Source of the DNA: Gammaproteobacteria bacterium
Lineage (GTDB): Bacteria; Pseudomonadota; Gammaproteobacteria; Burkholderiales; Rhodocyclaceae
Assembly: GCA_018824085.1 (NCBI GenBank)
Contig: JAHJHI010000028.1
Coordinates: forward strand, 1-64,000
Direction of reading: 5' to 3'
DNA: 64,000 nucleotides
Shown: piece by piece, positions 26,403-35,347 of the stretch
How the letters are laid out: the number at the start of each line of letters is the position of its first letter
Numbering within the stretch: position 1 is the stretch's first letter
The notes under the pieces: generated by a model
The model's input: the letters and a program-made list of their open reading frames with translations, nothing else
Told to the model about the DNA's origin: nothing
The model's database searches: none
Position numbers and translations under genes: made by a program

Positions 26403-27479
26403 ATGCAGATCAACGCACAGCTTCCGGCCGCGACGTCGGTCGACGCCGTCGGGCGCGACCGGGTGCCGTCGCGCGGACGTGCGTCCGCGACCGGACCGGT
26501 TCGCGCGGCGGACAGTGCCGTACGGCAGGCGCAGTGGCGTGACTACAGCCGGACGCTGCCGGGCGGCGCCGGACTGAGCGTCTGGCAACCGCAGTTCAAC
26601 GCCGAAGCGAGCCGGACGCAGATGGCGGCGGGCTTTCTTGCGCGGGGCATCAGCCGGCTGGGCGCGCTCGAGTCGGCGCTGAGCCACCAGATTCCGACCG
26701 GCACGGCGGATCCGGCATTGCAGCGACGTACCGCCGAATTCGCCGAACTGTGGCGCAGCCGGAACGCGCAGACGGGCGGCAGCGTGGGTCCTGCGCTGGA
26801 ATTCGATGCGGCGGTGCCGGCGCGCCGGGCGTTTTCGATACGCGGCGTCGACATCCGCTCGATGCAGGCCGGCGACAGCGAAATCCTGACCTTCTCGTTC
26901 GCCGACAGCCGGGTCGCGTCGGTGGCGCTGGAGCCGGACCTCGCGGACGCGGAGATCGTGCGCCGCTTCGACCATGCGCTTGCGCCTGCGGGCGTGCGTG
27001 CGGCTGCCGACGGGCAGGGCGGCCTGACGTTCAGCGTTGCCGAATCCGCGTGGCCGGCCGTGCGGGACGCGCTCGCGATGCGCGGTGGCGGCATTCGCTG
27101 GCCGACCGGGCAGTTCAGCCGCGTGCAGTCGGTCGCCGTGCCCGACGCCATCGAGCCGGCCCGCTGGTCGGTCGATAGCGCGGAAGACATGCGTTCGACA
27201 TTGCAGCAGGCGGTGCGCGCACGCGATGCATTCTCGCAGGCGAAGCGTCGCGTCGACAGTGCGCTGGCCGATATTTCACGCAGCATCGATGCTGCCCGAC
27301 CGCGCAATGATGCGGGCAGGGCAGCCAGTTTTGCCCAGAGTTTCCGGGCACTTGGCGAGGCGCCGGACTACCGGACGCTGACCCAGTTCTCGGCGGCTCT
27401 GGCCGGTATTCGGCGTGAGCGCGTGCAAACGCTGCTCAAGTTTCCTAATATGGACAATGCCACGCAGCAGCAGCGTTGA
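26403..27479 (+). CDS. LafW-like protein of the lateral flagellar operon, function unknown
   Basis: The 358-residue product of the last gene in the flg operon. A flexible N-terminal part (1-110) precedes a central region (about 140-240) in which 'RRAFSIRGVDIRSM', 'SFADSRVASVALEPD' and 'GGLTFSVAES' recall the flagellin-type IN motif (strand, helix, 'ltfs' strand). A C-terminal helical region (265-350) follows. E. coli Flag-2 has the hook-associated-like gene lafW in the same place after lfgL, so this is probably its counterpart. That is inferred from position and general architecture, not from a clear sequence match. It starts 18 bases after the flgL stop. Confidence 0.55.
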   Translation: MQINAQLPAATSVDAVGRDRVPSRGRASATGPVRAADSAVRQAQWRDYSRTLPGGAGLSVWQPQFNAEASRTQMAAGFLARGISRLGALESALSHQIPTGTADPALQRRTAEFAELWRSRNAQTGGSVGPALEFDAAVPARRAFSIRGVDIRSMQAGDSEILTFSFADSRVASVALEPDLADAEIVRRFDHALAPAGVRAAADGQGGLTFSVAESAWPAVRDALAMRGGGIRWPTGQFSRVQSVAVPDAIEPARWSVDSAEDMRSTLQQAVRARDAFSQAKRRVDSALADISRSIDAARPRNDAGRAASFAQSFRALGEAPDYRTLTQFSAALAGIRRERVQTLLKFPNMDNATQQQR

Positions 27480-27506
27480 TGTCGTGCCAGGACCCCGCAT
27501 GACATC
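27478..27506 (+). terminator. Hairpin at the end of the flg operon
   Basis: GATGTCGTGC pairs with GCATGACATC (one G-T pair) across a 9-base loop, starting at the stop codon of the LafW-like gene. No T run follows, so it could be a Rho-dependent end or a 3' stabilising hairpin. From here to 27624 I see no gene. Confidence 0.4.
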
Positions 27507-27624
27507 GAGTGCAGACAAACGCCAGAGCCATGAGCCCTGACGTGACCGCAAATTTGAGGAGCTTGCGGTGTTGCATTGGCGGGGATGCGGCAATGTCGTC
27601 ACATCCTGGGACCGGGTGGTCTGG

Positions 27625-27639
27625 ACTGTACCGTACAGT
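27625..27639. promoter_or_regulatory. Perfect palindrome, likely TetR autoregulatory operator
   Basis: ACTGTAC, one central base, GTACAGT. The 7-base arms are perfectly complementary, and the site ends one base before the likely start codon of the TetR gene. A repressor bound here would block the promoter or the translation start region. Which promoter lies nearby is unclear. Confidence 0.6.
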
Positions 27640-27640
27640 T

Positions 27641-28297
27641 ATGCACAACAAAAATACATGCGTGGCCCCGGAGAAGCGTGCCCGGATCCGCGACCCCGAG
27701 AGCAAGGGGCGATTTCGTCAGCAACTGCTCGCCGAAGCCAAGAATCTGTATCAAAGCAGCGGTTACGAGGCAGTGTCGGTGCGCGCGGTCACGAAGGCGG
27801 CAGGCATATCGCCGATGGCCTTCTACGGTTACTTCGTCAGCAAACAGGATCTCGTCAAGCACATCTGGCTTGATTTCTTCAGCGAGCTTTTCGAGCATCT
27901 GGAAAAGGCCGGACGCGGCAAGCGTTCGCCGGTCGAGGTATTGACGGCGCATGTCGACGCCTACATCGAATACTGGGTCGCCCACCCGGACCGCTACCGG
28001 ATGGTCTACCTGTCGTCAGGCACGGACAGCGAAACGGCGAGCATCCGGTTCGACGAGGGCGACGTCATCGCCTATCAGTTGCTGATGCTCACGCGCCAGC
28101 GCATCGCCGCCTGTGCCAGCGGGCGTCCGATCGCCGACGAGCAGGTACGCATGCAGACCGACATGCTGTTCATCAAGTCGCTCGGCTATCTGCACGGCGT
28201 GCTGACCGTCGGGCGCTATCCGTTCGAGGATATTGATGCCCTGAAGGACAGTCTGGTCAGCGACATCGTCAGCAACATCACGCGCGCGATCCAGTAG
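27641..28297 (+). CDS. TetR-family transcriptional regulator
   Basis: DNA-binding repressor of 218 residues. The N-terminal helix-turn-helix covers about residues 22-65, with 'LYQSSGYEAVSVRAVTKAAG' and the typical 'AFYGYFVSKQDLVKHIW'. The C-terminal ligand domain resembles the TetR_C_33/WHG type (helical, 'YIEYWVAHPDRYRMVYL'). The start at 27641 is chosen because a palindrome ends just before it. A GTG at 27662 is possible, and neither start has a good ribosome site. Its targets are not obvious: it is flanked by the flagellar operon and by pseudogenes. Confidence 0.85.
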   Translation: MHNKNTCVAPEKRARIRDPESKGRFRQQLLAEAKNLYQSSGYEAVSVRAVTKAAGISPMAFYGYFVSKQDLVKHIWLDFFSELFEHLEKAGRGKRSPVEVLTAHVDAYIEYWVAHPDRYRMVYLSSGTDSETASIRFDEGDVIAYQLLMLTRQRIAACASGRPIADEQVRMQTDMLFIKSLGYLHGVLTVGRYPFEDIDALKDSLVSDIVSNITRAIQ

Positions 28298-28353
28298 TTG
28301 CGCGCGGCTCACCCGGCCGGCATTTGCTTGCCGGACTGACTTCGCCGGGCGGT

Positions 28354-28738
28354 TCACGACGGATCTCCCGTTTGATTGCCCAGCGCGCGTTCGATGCAGC
28401 GGATGATGTCCGTGTCCTGAAAGCTTGCACAGGAATCCCGCCGCGCCGATGGCCCGGGCCCGGTGCTCGTGGCCTTGCTGTGCATACGCCGTCATGAATA
28501 TGACGGGCATGACGAGCTTGCGTGCGCGCAGAGCTTCGAACAGGGCGACACCATTCATGTCGGGCATCTGAACGTCGGTGATCACGCAGGCAACGCGGGA
28601 CAGCGCGGTGCTCTGCAGCAGTGCGGATCCGCTGCCGCAGAGTTCGACGGCGAAATCGAAGGCACGCAGCAATTGCCCCGTCGCCTGCCTGACCGACGCG
28701 TCATCATCAACCACTGCTGTCAATTGCCGGACCGTCAC
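28354..28738 (-). pseudogene. Frameshifted single-domain response regulator
   Basis: A receiver (REC) domain is readable from a GTG at 28738: the acidic pocket 'VVDDDASV', phosphoacceptor Asp in 'ITDVQMPDMNG', the conserved Thr in 'FMTAYA', and then 'GAAGFLCK'. At the conserved Lys-Pro-Phe the frame breaks: the sequence reads AAG C TTT CAG, two bases short of Lys-Pro-Phe-Gln. In the shifted frame it continues 'FQDTDIIRCIERAL' and stops at 28354, giving the normal length of about 128 residues. So a 2-base deletion (or a sequencing error) inactivates an otherwise complete FixJ-type receiver. It is divergent from the broken sensor kinase gene at 28862. Confidence 0.82.
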
Positions 28739-28861
28739 GCGTGCTCCTCGAATGCCATGCTGCGATGCCGGCCACCTGCCCAGGCGTCCGTTGCTTGCGT
28801 CAAGGTTACGTCCACGTTACGCGCCGCCCAATCATATGCGGGTATTGCGTGACGTCAGCCC

Positions 28862-31159
28862 GTGGTGTCGTCGGAAGAAACGCTGCTCGACGCGCCCGGC
28901 GCGGTTGCCGTGCTCGACCTCTCCGGGCGCCTGTTCGGACGCGCGCGTGCCATGGCGTCGCTCGGTGCCGTGTTCGCGCGGGTGCGGGAGCACGCGTAGT
29001 CCGAACGGGTCCTCGTCTCCGGTGGCGCCCGCAGTGGCAAGTCCGCGCTCTTGCGCGAGGCCGAGGGCAAGAGCGCGGGTGGGCGCGGGCAAGAGCGACC
29101 AGCTGCAGCGCGACACACCATATGCGCCGGTGGCGCAGGCGATCCGATCGATGACGATGAACCTGCTCGGCGAGAGCGAGGTGTCGCTGGCCGCGATGCG
29201 GAGCCGATGGGCTGACGCGCTGGCCGGCCAGGGCAGGGCGCTCGTGGACTGGTCCCGGAGGTCGGGCACTGCTCGGCCACACCTTGCCACTGTCCGATGT
29301 GCCGGTCATGCAGCCGCAGGAACGGCTGGAGAACGCGCTTCTGCGGACCTTCGCCGCGTTCGCCGAAGACGGCCGCCCGACGGCGCTGTTCATTGATGAC
29401 CTGCAGTGGGCCGATGCGTCAACGCTCGCGCTGCTCGATGCCGTCGCCGCGCAGCTGCCCGCCAACGTGCTGACCATCGGCGCCTGCAGGGACAACGAAC
29501 CGGCGACGTTGCGGCACCTGTCGCGTGCCCGCAGCGCCAACCGCCAGCACGCCATTCCGTTCTCCCGCATACGGGTAAAGCCGCGCGGGGTGCGGGATCT
29601 TGGCGAGCTCGTCGCCGCTGCGCTGGACGAGGCGCCGTCGCGGGTCGGCCGGCTGGTGCGGGCCGTGCACGTCAAGACGGGCGGAACCCCGTTCTTTTCC
29701 ACCCAGCTGCTGCGCGCCCTTGTCGATGACGTCGTACTCAGCCATGCCGGCGACAGGGCCGGCTGGCAGTGGGACGACACAGACGTTGCGCACCGCGGCT
29801 ATTCCGGCAACGTGATCGACCTGATGATCCGGCGCCTCGGCCGCCTGCCCACGGCGGGCACCGAGCTGCTGCAGTAGCTCGCGTGCGTGGGCATCCGCTG
29901 TGACGAAACGCTGCTGGGCCATATCGCGGAGATTGAGCCGCGTCCGGTGCGCCAACGCCTGCCGTCCTTCATCGAAGCGGGCCTGCTGATCCGCGGGCCC
30001 CGCGGCTATGCTTTCCTGCACGACCGGGTGCTGGAATCCGCCTGCTTGCTGATCGACGTCGCGCAGCGCCCGCGCGGATTGCCTGCATCATGATCAGGAC
30101 GATCTCGCCGAATACGCGTTCGAAATCTGCAACGAGATCGAGCGGGCCGCCGGGCACGACCTGACGCAGGCCGAGCGCGGCGCCTTCGTGCACGCGCTGA
30201 TCGTGGCCGTCCGGCGCGCCAAGGGCGCGGCCGCCATCGTTCCGGCGACCCGTTACACGGAGATGGCGGCCAGCCTGACGGACGCGTCCTGGTGGACGTC
30301 CTGCTATCCGCTCGCCCACGTCGTCGGCCTGTTGCGCTGCGAATGCCTGCTCACGCGCGCGGACCTCGGCAGTGCCTGTCGCGAGATCGACGCGCTGCTC
30401 GCGCGCAACATGCCGCCGGAGGATCGTGCGGCGGTGCTTCGCCTGAAGGCCGTCCTGCGGACGGTTCACTCGGACTATGAAGGCGCGATCACGCATCCCT
30501 TTCCGGTCTGGCGCCGCCGGGCGTGCAACTGGAGCGTGGCGGGCCGTGTCCGGCTCGAATGCGGGAGGCATACGACGCCGTCAAACGGGCGCAGGGGGCA
30601 CGCTCCATCGACAGCCTGGGCATCAGCCGGCGCACAGGACCGGAGGATACGCGCCGTCATGGGCGTGCAGTCGACGCTGATCTCGTCATTTTTCGTCACC
30701 GACGGCATCAGCTTCCTGCATGTGGCGAAGCTGGTCGAGCCGACGCTGGAACATGGTGCGACGCCGGAATCACCCTACGGCCTGTCGTACGGGTTCGCGG
30801 CCATGGCGCTGATCGACCATCACGGCCATGAGGCCGATCGCATCGCGACGCTGCTTGCCATCGATCAGGTCAGCTGCTGGACGCAACCGCTCGCGTATGC
30901 CCTCGGGCGCGCGCAGCGTGCCGTCACGCAGGGGCTGGCGTCCGGCGACGTCGGTATGGCGTGCTACGCGCGCAACCACATCGCGTCCGACCGGCTCGCC
31001 ATGGGCCTTGCAATCTGCCGCTCCCTCATCGAAGGTCACGGCGGCACGCTGGACATGCGGCCGTGCGACGCCGGCGGCAGCGAATTCGTGTTCCGCTTGC
31101 CGGTGCCCGCCGCACCGGCGTCACGCAGCGAGTCAGTCGCGCCCCAGGCACGAATGTGA
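28862..31159 (+). pseudogene. Ruin of a large AAA-ATPase/sensor histidine kinase gene
   Basis: Pieces of one protein are spread over several frames. In order they are: 'LSGRLFGRARAMASL' ending at a TAG (28997); a Walker A (GGARSGKS) directly after it in the same frame; 'SDQLQRDTPYAPVAQAIRSM' and 'GQGRALVD' in another frame (about 29095-29250); 'PTALFIDDLQWADASTLALL' (ATPase Walker B region, about 29380) up to a TAG near 29876; helical repeat segments to about 30990; and finally 'GLAICRSLIEGHGGTLDMRP', the G-box end of a histidine kinase domain. Intact relatives (trifunctional Ser/Thr kinase, AAA_16 ATPase, sensor histidine kinase) have a GAF and a phosphoacceptor domain before that end. Here the repeats join it directly at about 31000, so a deletion occurred as well as the frameshifts and stops. 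Confidence 0.8.
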
Positions 31160-31305
31160 CGCCGAAGCAGTCCATGCGGCCCGACGGGTGGCATGGACCG
31201 GCCTGCAGCGGCGTGGAAGGGTGTGAGGTGCGCGTGGGCCGCGAGTGCCTCGCGGGCGATTCGTATTCGCGTTCCTGACGTCGTTGCAGGGCCGACGGGG
31301 CGGCT

Positions 31306-32223
31306 TCAGCCTGCGGCAAGGGGCGCCTGTGGCTTCAGACTCCTGCTGAGCGCGAGTTTGCGCACGATGGACGAGAATGAACGCATCTGGGCGCCCTGTG
31401 GCTTGCTTCCGCGGCGCCAGAGTATTCCGGGCGTCCGTATCGGCGTCGGGCTTTCAAGCAGCACCACCTTCAGTCCCGAGCGGGATGTGACCGCATTGGC
31501 GGCAACGATGGAGGCGACCATCGTACGGCCGACAAGACCGAGCATCGGCGCGATGGTATTCATTTCCGCAACCACTTGCGGTTCGGCGCCACAGGCACGG
31601 AAGCACTCGTCGAGCATTGCGCGGGTCGCGAATTCAGTGGGCAGCAGTACGAGTTGCTGTCGATGCAGTTCCACCAGCCGTATGCGCTTCCTGTTGGCGA
31701 GGGGGTGCCGTTCCGAGACGACAAGAACCATTTCTTCGTTGTAGAGCGGTTCGAACCACAATTCGTCCGGCGTGCCGGGGCGGTAGGCAATACCGAGATC
31801 CAGTTCTCCCGATTTGACCTTCGCGCTGATTCCGTCCGCCGAAAGCTCTTCAACCACGATGCGCGCTGTCGGGTGCCGGGTCAGGAAGGTTGCGACGCAC
31901 TCTGGAATGAAGCCCAGGTTGAAGGTGTGAGTGGCGCCAACCCGGACCTCGCCAATCAGGTCTTCGGCGGATTCCTTCAGTGCTCCGATTCCCTGGTCAA
32001 CGGCGCCCAGCGCCTGATTGGCGTAGTCGAGGAAAAGTTCGCCAGCGTCGGTCAGCATGACCCTCTTGCCTACCCGCTCGAACAGTTGCTTGTCGAGTTC
32101 GTCCTCCAGTTGCCGTATCTGGTGAGAAAGCGTCGACTGGGTGACGTGAACGCGTTCTGCCGCGCGTGTGAAGTTGAGGCACTCCGCCAGCGTGACGAAG
32201 TATCTGAGGTGCCTGAGTTCCAT
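31306..32223 (-). CDS. LysR-family regulator of the catabolic cluster
   Basis: Transcriptional regulator, 305 residues from the ATG at 32223 (a TTG at 32238 in frame is less likely). The N-terminal winged helix is clear: 'MELRHLRYFVTLAECLNFTR' then 'VTQSTLSHQIRQLEDEL'. The substrate-binding domain (about 90-295) resembles the CynR/CbbR-type PBP2 fold. It is divergent from the intradiol dioxygenase gene with 154 bases between, the usual LysR arrangement. It therefore likely controls the long operon beginning at 32378, in response to a pathway substrate or ring-cleavage product. Confidence 0.92.
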   Translation of the reverse strand: MELRHLRYFVTLAECLNFTRAAERVHVTQSTLSHQIRQLEDELDKQLFERVGKRVMLTDAGELFLDYANQALGAVDQGIGALKESAEDLIGEVRVGATHTFNLGFIPECVATFLTRHPTARIVVEELSADGISAKVKSGELDLGIAYRPGTPDELWFEPLYNEEMVLVVSERHPLANRKRIRLVELHRQQLVLLPTEFATRAMLDECFRACGAEPQVVAEMNTIAPMLGLVGRTMVASIVAANAVTSRSGLKVVLLESPTPIRTPGILWRRGSKPQGAQMRSFSSIVRKLALSRSLKPQAPLAAG

Positions 32224-32245
32224 CTGGAATGGATCCAATATATCA

Positions 32246-32260
32246 ATCGATACCGTCGAT
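32246..32260. promoter_or_regulatory. Candidate LysR binding site
   Basis: ATCGA-TACCG-TCGAT, a perfect 5-base inverted repeat that contains the LysR consensus T-N11-A. It lies 23 bases upstream of the regulator's start codon. A second short inverted repeat, ATGAA-AA-TTCAT, follows at 32268-32279 and may be part of the activation half-site. Confidence 0.6.
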
Positions 32261-32377
32261 GATAACCATGAAAATTCATCATTTCTATATCTTCTGACGG
32301 CTCGCTATCCTCGCCTCATCAAAACAGTTTCTGCTCCGGCACCGGAAGCAGGGCGACAAGAGGCAGGAGGAGATCTG

Positions 32378-33265
32378 ATGATGGATCAAGAGGATGGCGA
32401 CCTTACGCGGGCCGCGCTTGCCCGGCTGGACGAGTGTGACGACGTGCGTTTCAAGCGGGTCATGGTGTCGCTGATCGGACATCTTCACGCCTTCGTCCGC
32501 GAGGTCGACCTGACGACCGAGGAGTGGATTGCCGCCATCGATTTCCTGACAGCGACAGGTCAGTGCTGCACCGCCCAGCGCCAGGAATTCATCCTGCTTT
32601 CGGACACGCTCGGTGTCTCGATGCTGGTGGTTACGCAGGATCAGGCGCGTCAGAAGGGCGCCGGCAACGGTGCGGCCGCGGCGACGGAAGCCACGGTGCA
32701 GGGTCCTTACTACTGGGACGGGGCGCGGGACTTTCCGCTTGGCCACGACATTGGTGAAGGCGTGCCGGGTGAGGCGACGTTCTACTCCGGTCGCGTTACC
32801 GATACCGAAGGCGCACCGGTTGTTGGAGCGTTGCTCGATGTCTGGTCCGGTGACGGAGAGGGTGTCTATGACATGCAGATTAATGGGCAAAGCGAAATGC
32901 TGGCCCGCGGGCGGTTCCGCACGGACGATCAGGGGCGTTACTGGTTCTGGTCGATCCGCCCGGGTTACTACCCTGTGCCGATGGACGGGCCGGTGGGTCG
33001 CATGCTCGAACGGATGGGACGTCATCCGAATCGCCCCGGGCACATCCACATGAAAGTCGTTGCCGACGGGTTCGTGCCGGTCACGACCCATCTTTTCGTC
33101 GGGGACAGCCCCTATCTCGATTCCGACGCGGTGTTCGGGGTGCGCGAAAGCCTCGTCGTCGACTTCGAGGAACACGCGCCGGGTGAGGCACCTGATGGAC
33201 GCGTGATGCCTTCGCGTTACTGGTCGGCCCACTATGACTTTCGCCTTGCGCCCTCCCGCGCCTGA
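32378..33265 (+). CDS. Intradiol ring-cleavage dioxygenase (hydroxyquinol/catechol 1,2-type)
   Basis: Non-haem Fe(III) enzyme that opens a catechol between its two hydroxyls to give a muconate. 295 residues. The N-terminal helical dimerisation domain (about 10-105) is that of the catechol/hydroxyquinol subgroup. The Fe ligands are visible as Tyr in 'GDGEGVYD' (about 164), Tyr in 'RPGYYPVP' (about 197/198) and two His in 'RPGHIHMKV' (222, 224). The start at 32378 has a strong AGGAGGAG site. The exact substrate cannot be read from sequence; hydroxyquinol is the closest family guess. First gene of the cluster after the LysR operator. Confidence 0.9.
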   Translation: MMDQEDGDLTRAALARLDECDDVRFKRVMVSLIGHLHAFVREVDLTTEEWIAAIDFLTATGQCCTAQRQEFILLSDTLGVSMLVVTQDQARQKGAGNGAAAATEATVQGPYYWDGARDFPLGHDIGEGVPGEATFYSGRVTDTEGAPVVGALLDVWSGDGEGVYDMQINGQSEMLARGRFRTDDQGRYWFWSIRPGYYPVPMDGPVGRMLERMGRHPNRPGHIHMKVVADGFVPVTTHLFVGDSPYLDSDAVFGVRESLVVDFEEHAPGEAPDGRVMPSRYWSAHYDFRLAPSRA

Positions 33266-33307
33266 CGCAATGAATCCGCAAGCACGGACTCTTTCAAGGA
33301 ACACGAC

Positions 33308-34117
33308 ATGAAAATCGGCAAAGAGGTCATTCCGAGGACCGCAATATCCACGTCGGATGAAAGCTCGATCACGGTTCGCGGAGCCGACCTGTGCTCCGGG
33401 CTCATCGGCCGGATTTCATTTACCGACTACTTCCATCTTCTCGTCACCGGTCGCGCCGCGTCGCCCGCCGTGACAGCGATCCTCGACGCCACGCTGGTAG
33501 CGATCGCCGAACATGGGCTGGTGCCCAGCGTCCAGGCCAGCCGCATGACGCTGGCCGCGGCGCCGGACGCCTTCCAGGGCGCCGTTGCGGCAGGGATTCT
33601 TGGCTGTGGCTCGGTCATTCTCGGTGCTTCGGAAGATGCCGGACGGCTGTTCGTCGAGATTGATGCCCGGGCAACGGACGGTGACATCGATGCGGCGGCG
33701 CTCGCGGTCGTGCGCAGCCATCGCGAGGCCCGCCGACCGATTCCGGGCTACGGACATCCCCTGCACAAGGCGCGCGACCCGCGCGTCGATGCATTGTTTG
33801 CGGTTGCGCGCGATCAGGCCATCAACCTGCGCTTCGTGGACATCGCCGAAGCGGTTGAACGGGTCATTCCCGACGTCGTCGGCAAGGACCTGAAACTGAA
33901 CGTGTCGGCGGCCATCCCGGCACTCCTTCTCGGTGTCGGCTTTCCGCTGGAGGCGCTCAGGGGAGTGCCCATTCTCGCCCGCACGGCGGGGCTGATCGCG
34001 CATCTGACAGAGGAGCTGCAGCGCTCGATCGGCTTTGCGCTGTCCTATCAGGCAACCCGCGATGCCGTGTTCGACGGCAGCCCGGCCCCGGACCCGGCTG
34101 CGGGAAGCGGACGATGA
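33308..34117 (+). CDS. Citryl-CoA lyase-like protein (citrate synthase family)
   Basis: 269 residues, equal to the short citryl-CoA-lyase/citrate-synthase C-terminal type. In that family the enzyme cleaves a citryl-CoA-like thioester to acetyl-CoA and a keto acid. 'IAEHGLVPSVQASR' carries the first active-site His and 'GYGHPLHKARDPRVDAL' the second. The third catalytic residue, the Asp of the 'N-(V/I)-D' motif, appears as Ser in 'LNVSAAIPALLLGVGFP', so activity may differ. It overlaps the CoA-transferase by 4 bases, suggesting that the two act in sequence. Confidence 0.8.
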   Translation: MKIGKEVIPRTAISTSDESSITVRGADLCSGLIGRISFTDYFHLLVTGRAASPAVTAILDATLVAIAEHGLVPSVQASRMTLAAAPDAFQGAVAAGILGCGSVILGASEDAGRLFVEIDARATDGDIDAAALAVVRSHREARRPIPGYGHPLHKARDPRVDALFAVARDQAINLRFVDIAEAVERVIPDVVGKDLKLNVSAAIPALLLGVGFPLEALRGVPILARTAGLIAHLTEELQRSIGFALSYQATRDAVFDGSPAPDPAAGSGR

Positions 34118-35280
34118 GTGCGGTTCTTGACGGCGTCCGGGTGGTCGAGCAGGGGACGTTCATCACGGGCCCCGCGGCGGGGATGATTCTCGGCGACATG
34201 GGGGCCGACGTCATCAAGGTCGAGCAGCCGGGTTCCGGCGATCCGTTCCGTGCCCACGGAGGCGGGCTGTACAGCCCGCATTTCCAGACCTACAACCGCA
34301 ACAAGAGAAGCATCGCGCTGGACACGAAGCAGGCGGCGGATCGGGAAGTGTTCGATGACCTGATCCGCAACGCCGACGTGTATATCCAGAACTTCCGGCC
34401 CGGCGCGGCCGACCGGCTTGGCGCCAGCGAGGAACGTCTGCGGACGCTCAACCCGCGTCTCGTCTATTGTGCGATCAGCGGTTTCGGACAGACCGGCCCG
34501 GCCGCGCAGCGACCGAGCTACGACACTGTCGCGCAGGCCGCCAGCGGCTACCTGAAGCTGCTGGTGAACCCGGCTGACCCGCGCGTCGTCGGGCCTGCCG
34601 TTGCCGACGCAATGACCGGCTACTACGCGGCCTTCGGGATTCTCGGCGCGCTCTATGAGCGCGAGCGTACCGGCAAGGGGCGTGCGGTCGAAGTGTCCAT
34701 GCTCGAGGCGATGTGCCACTTCAATCTGGACGCGTTCACGCACTACCTGTCAGAAGGCGAGGTGATGGGGCCGTTCTCCCGGCCCAGCGTCTCGCAGTCC
34801 TACGTATTGCAGTGCGCCGACGGAAAGTGGATCGCCCTGCACATGTCCTCGCCGGAGAAGTTCTGGCAGGGACTCGCGGCCGCCATGCGCCGCCCCGACA
34901 TCCTGGCCGATCCGCGCTTTTCGTCGCGAGCCGCGCGGATTTCCAGCTACGCGCTTCTGATCGACACCTTGCGTGGCGTGTTCCGTACCGAGCCGCGTGA
35001 CGTGTGGTGCGAGCGCCTGGGTGCGGCGGACGTTCCGCATTCGCCGATGTACGACACGGACGAAGTGCTCGCGGATCCGCAAGTCCGCCACCTCGAACTC
35101 GAAGTGGCCACCACCCATCGCGAAATGGGGCCGTTCAGGACGATCCGCTTTCCGGTGTCTTTTGACCATCAGCGCAGATTCGACGTCACGGCGCCACCCG
35201 TATTGAACGAACACGACCACGAGATACGCCAGGAGATGCAGGCAGGTCCCGGCACCGATGTGAACAAGAGGCAGACATGA
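34114..35280 (+). CDS. CaiB/BaiF family (type III) CoA-transferase
   Basis: Transfers CoA between carboxylic acids. 388 residues. The family N-terminal 'VRVVEQGTFITGPAAGMILG' and 'DMGADVIKVEQPGSGDPFR', the 'RNKRSIALD' turn, and the catalytic Asp in 'PAVADAMTGYYAAFG' (about 169) are all present. Coupled to the citryl-CoA-lyase-like gene by overlap, which suggests that it makes the CoA thioester cleaved by that enzyme. Confidence 0.92.
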   Translation: MSAVLDGVRVVEQGTFITGPAAGMILGDMGADVIKVEQPGSGDPFRAHGGGLYSPHFQTYNRNKRSIALDTKQAADREVFDDLIRNADVYIQNFRPGAADRLGASEERLRTLNPRLVYCAISGFGQTGPAAQRPSYDTVAQAASGYLKLLVNPADPRVVGPAVADAMTGYYAAFGILGALYERERTGKGRAVEVSMLEAMCHFNLDAFTHYLSEGEVMGPFSRPSVSQSYVLQCADGKWIALHMSSPEKFWQGLAAAMRRPDILADPRFSSRAARISSYALLIDTLRGVFRTEPRDVWCERLGAADVPHSPMYDTDEVLADPQVRHLELEVATTHREMGPFRTIRFPVSFDHQRRFDVTAPPVLNEHDHEIRQEMQAGPGTDVNKRQT

Positions 35281-35347
35281 CCCAGCGAAGGTGACACAGG
35301 GGGCCGGATGCGTTCGCGTGACGGCGCCATACAACGGAGGAGGACAC

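Noticed and set aside
28317-28334. Hairpin CCGGC/GCCGG after the TetR gene
   Set aside because: Only 5 base pairs and no T run; background for this GC content.
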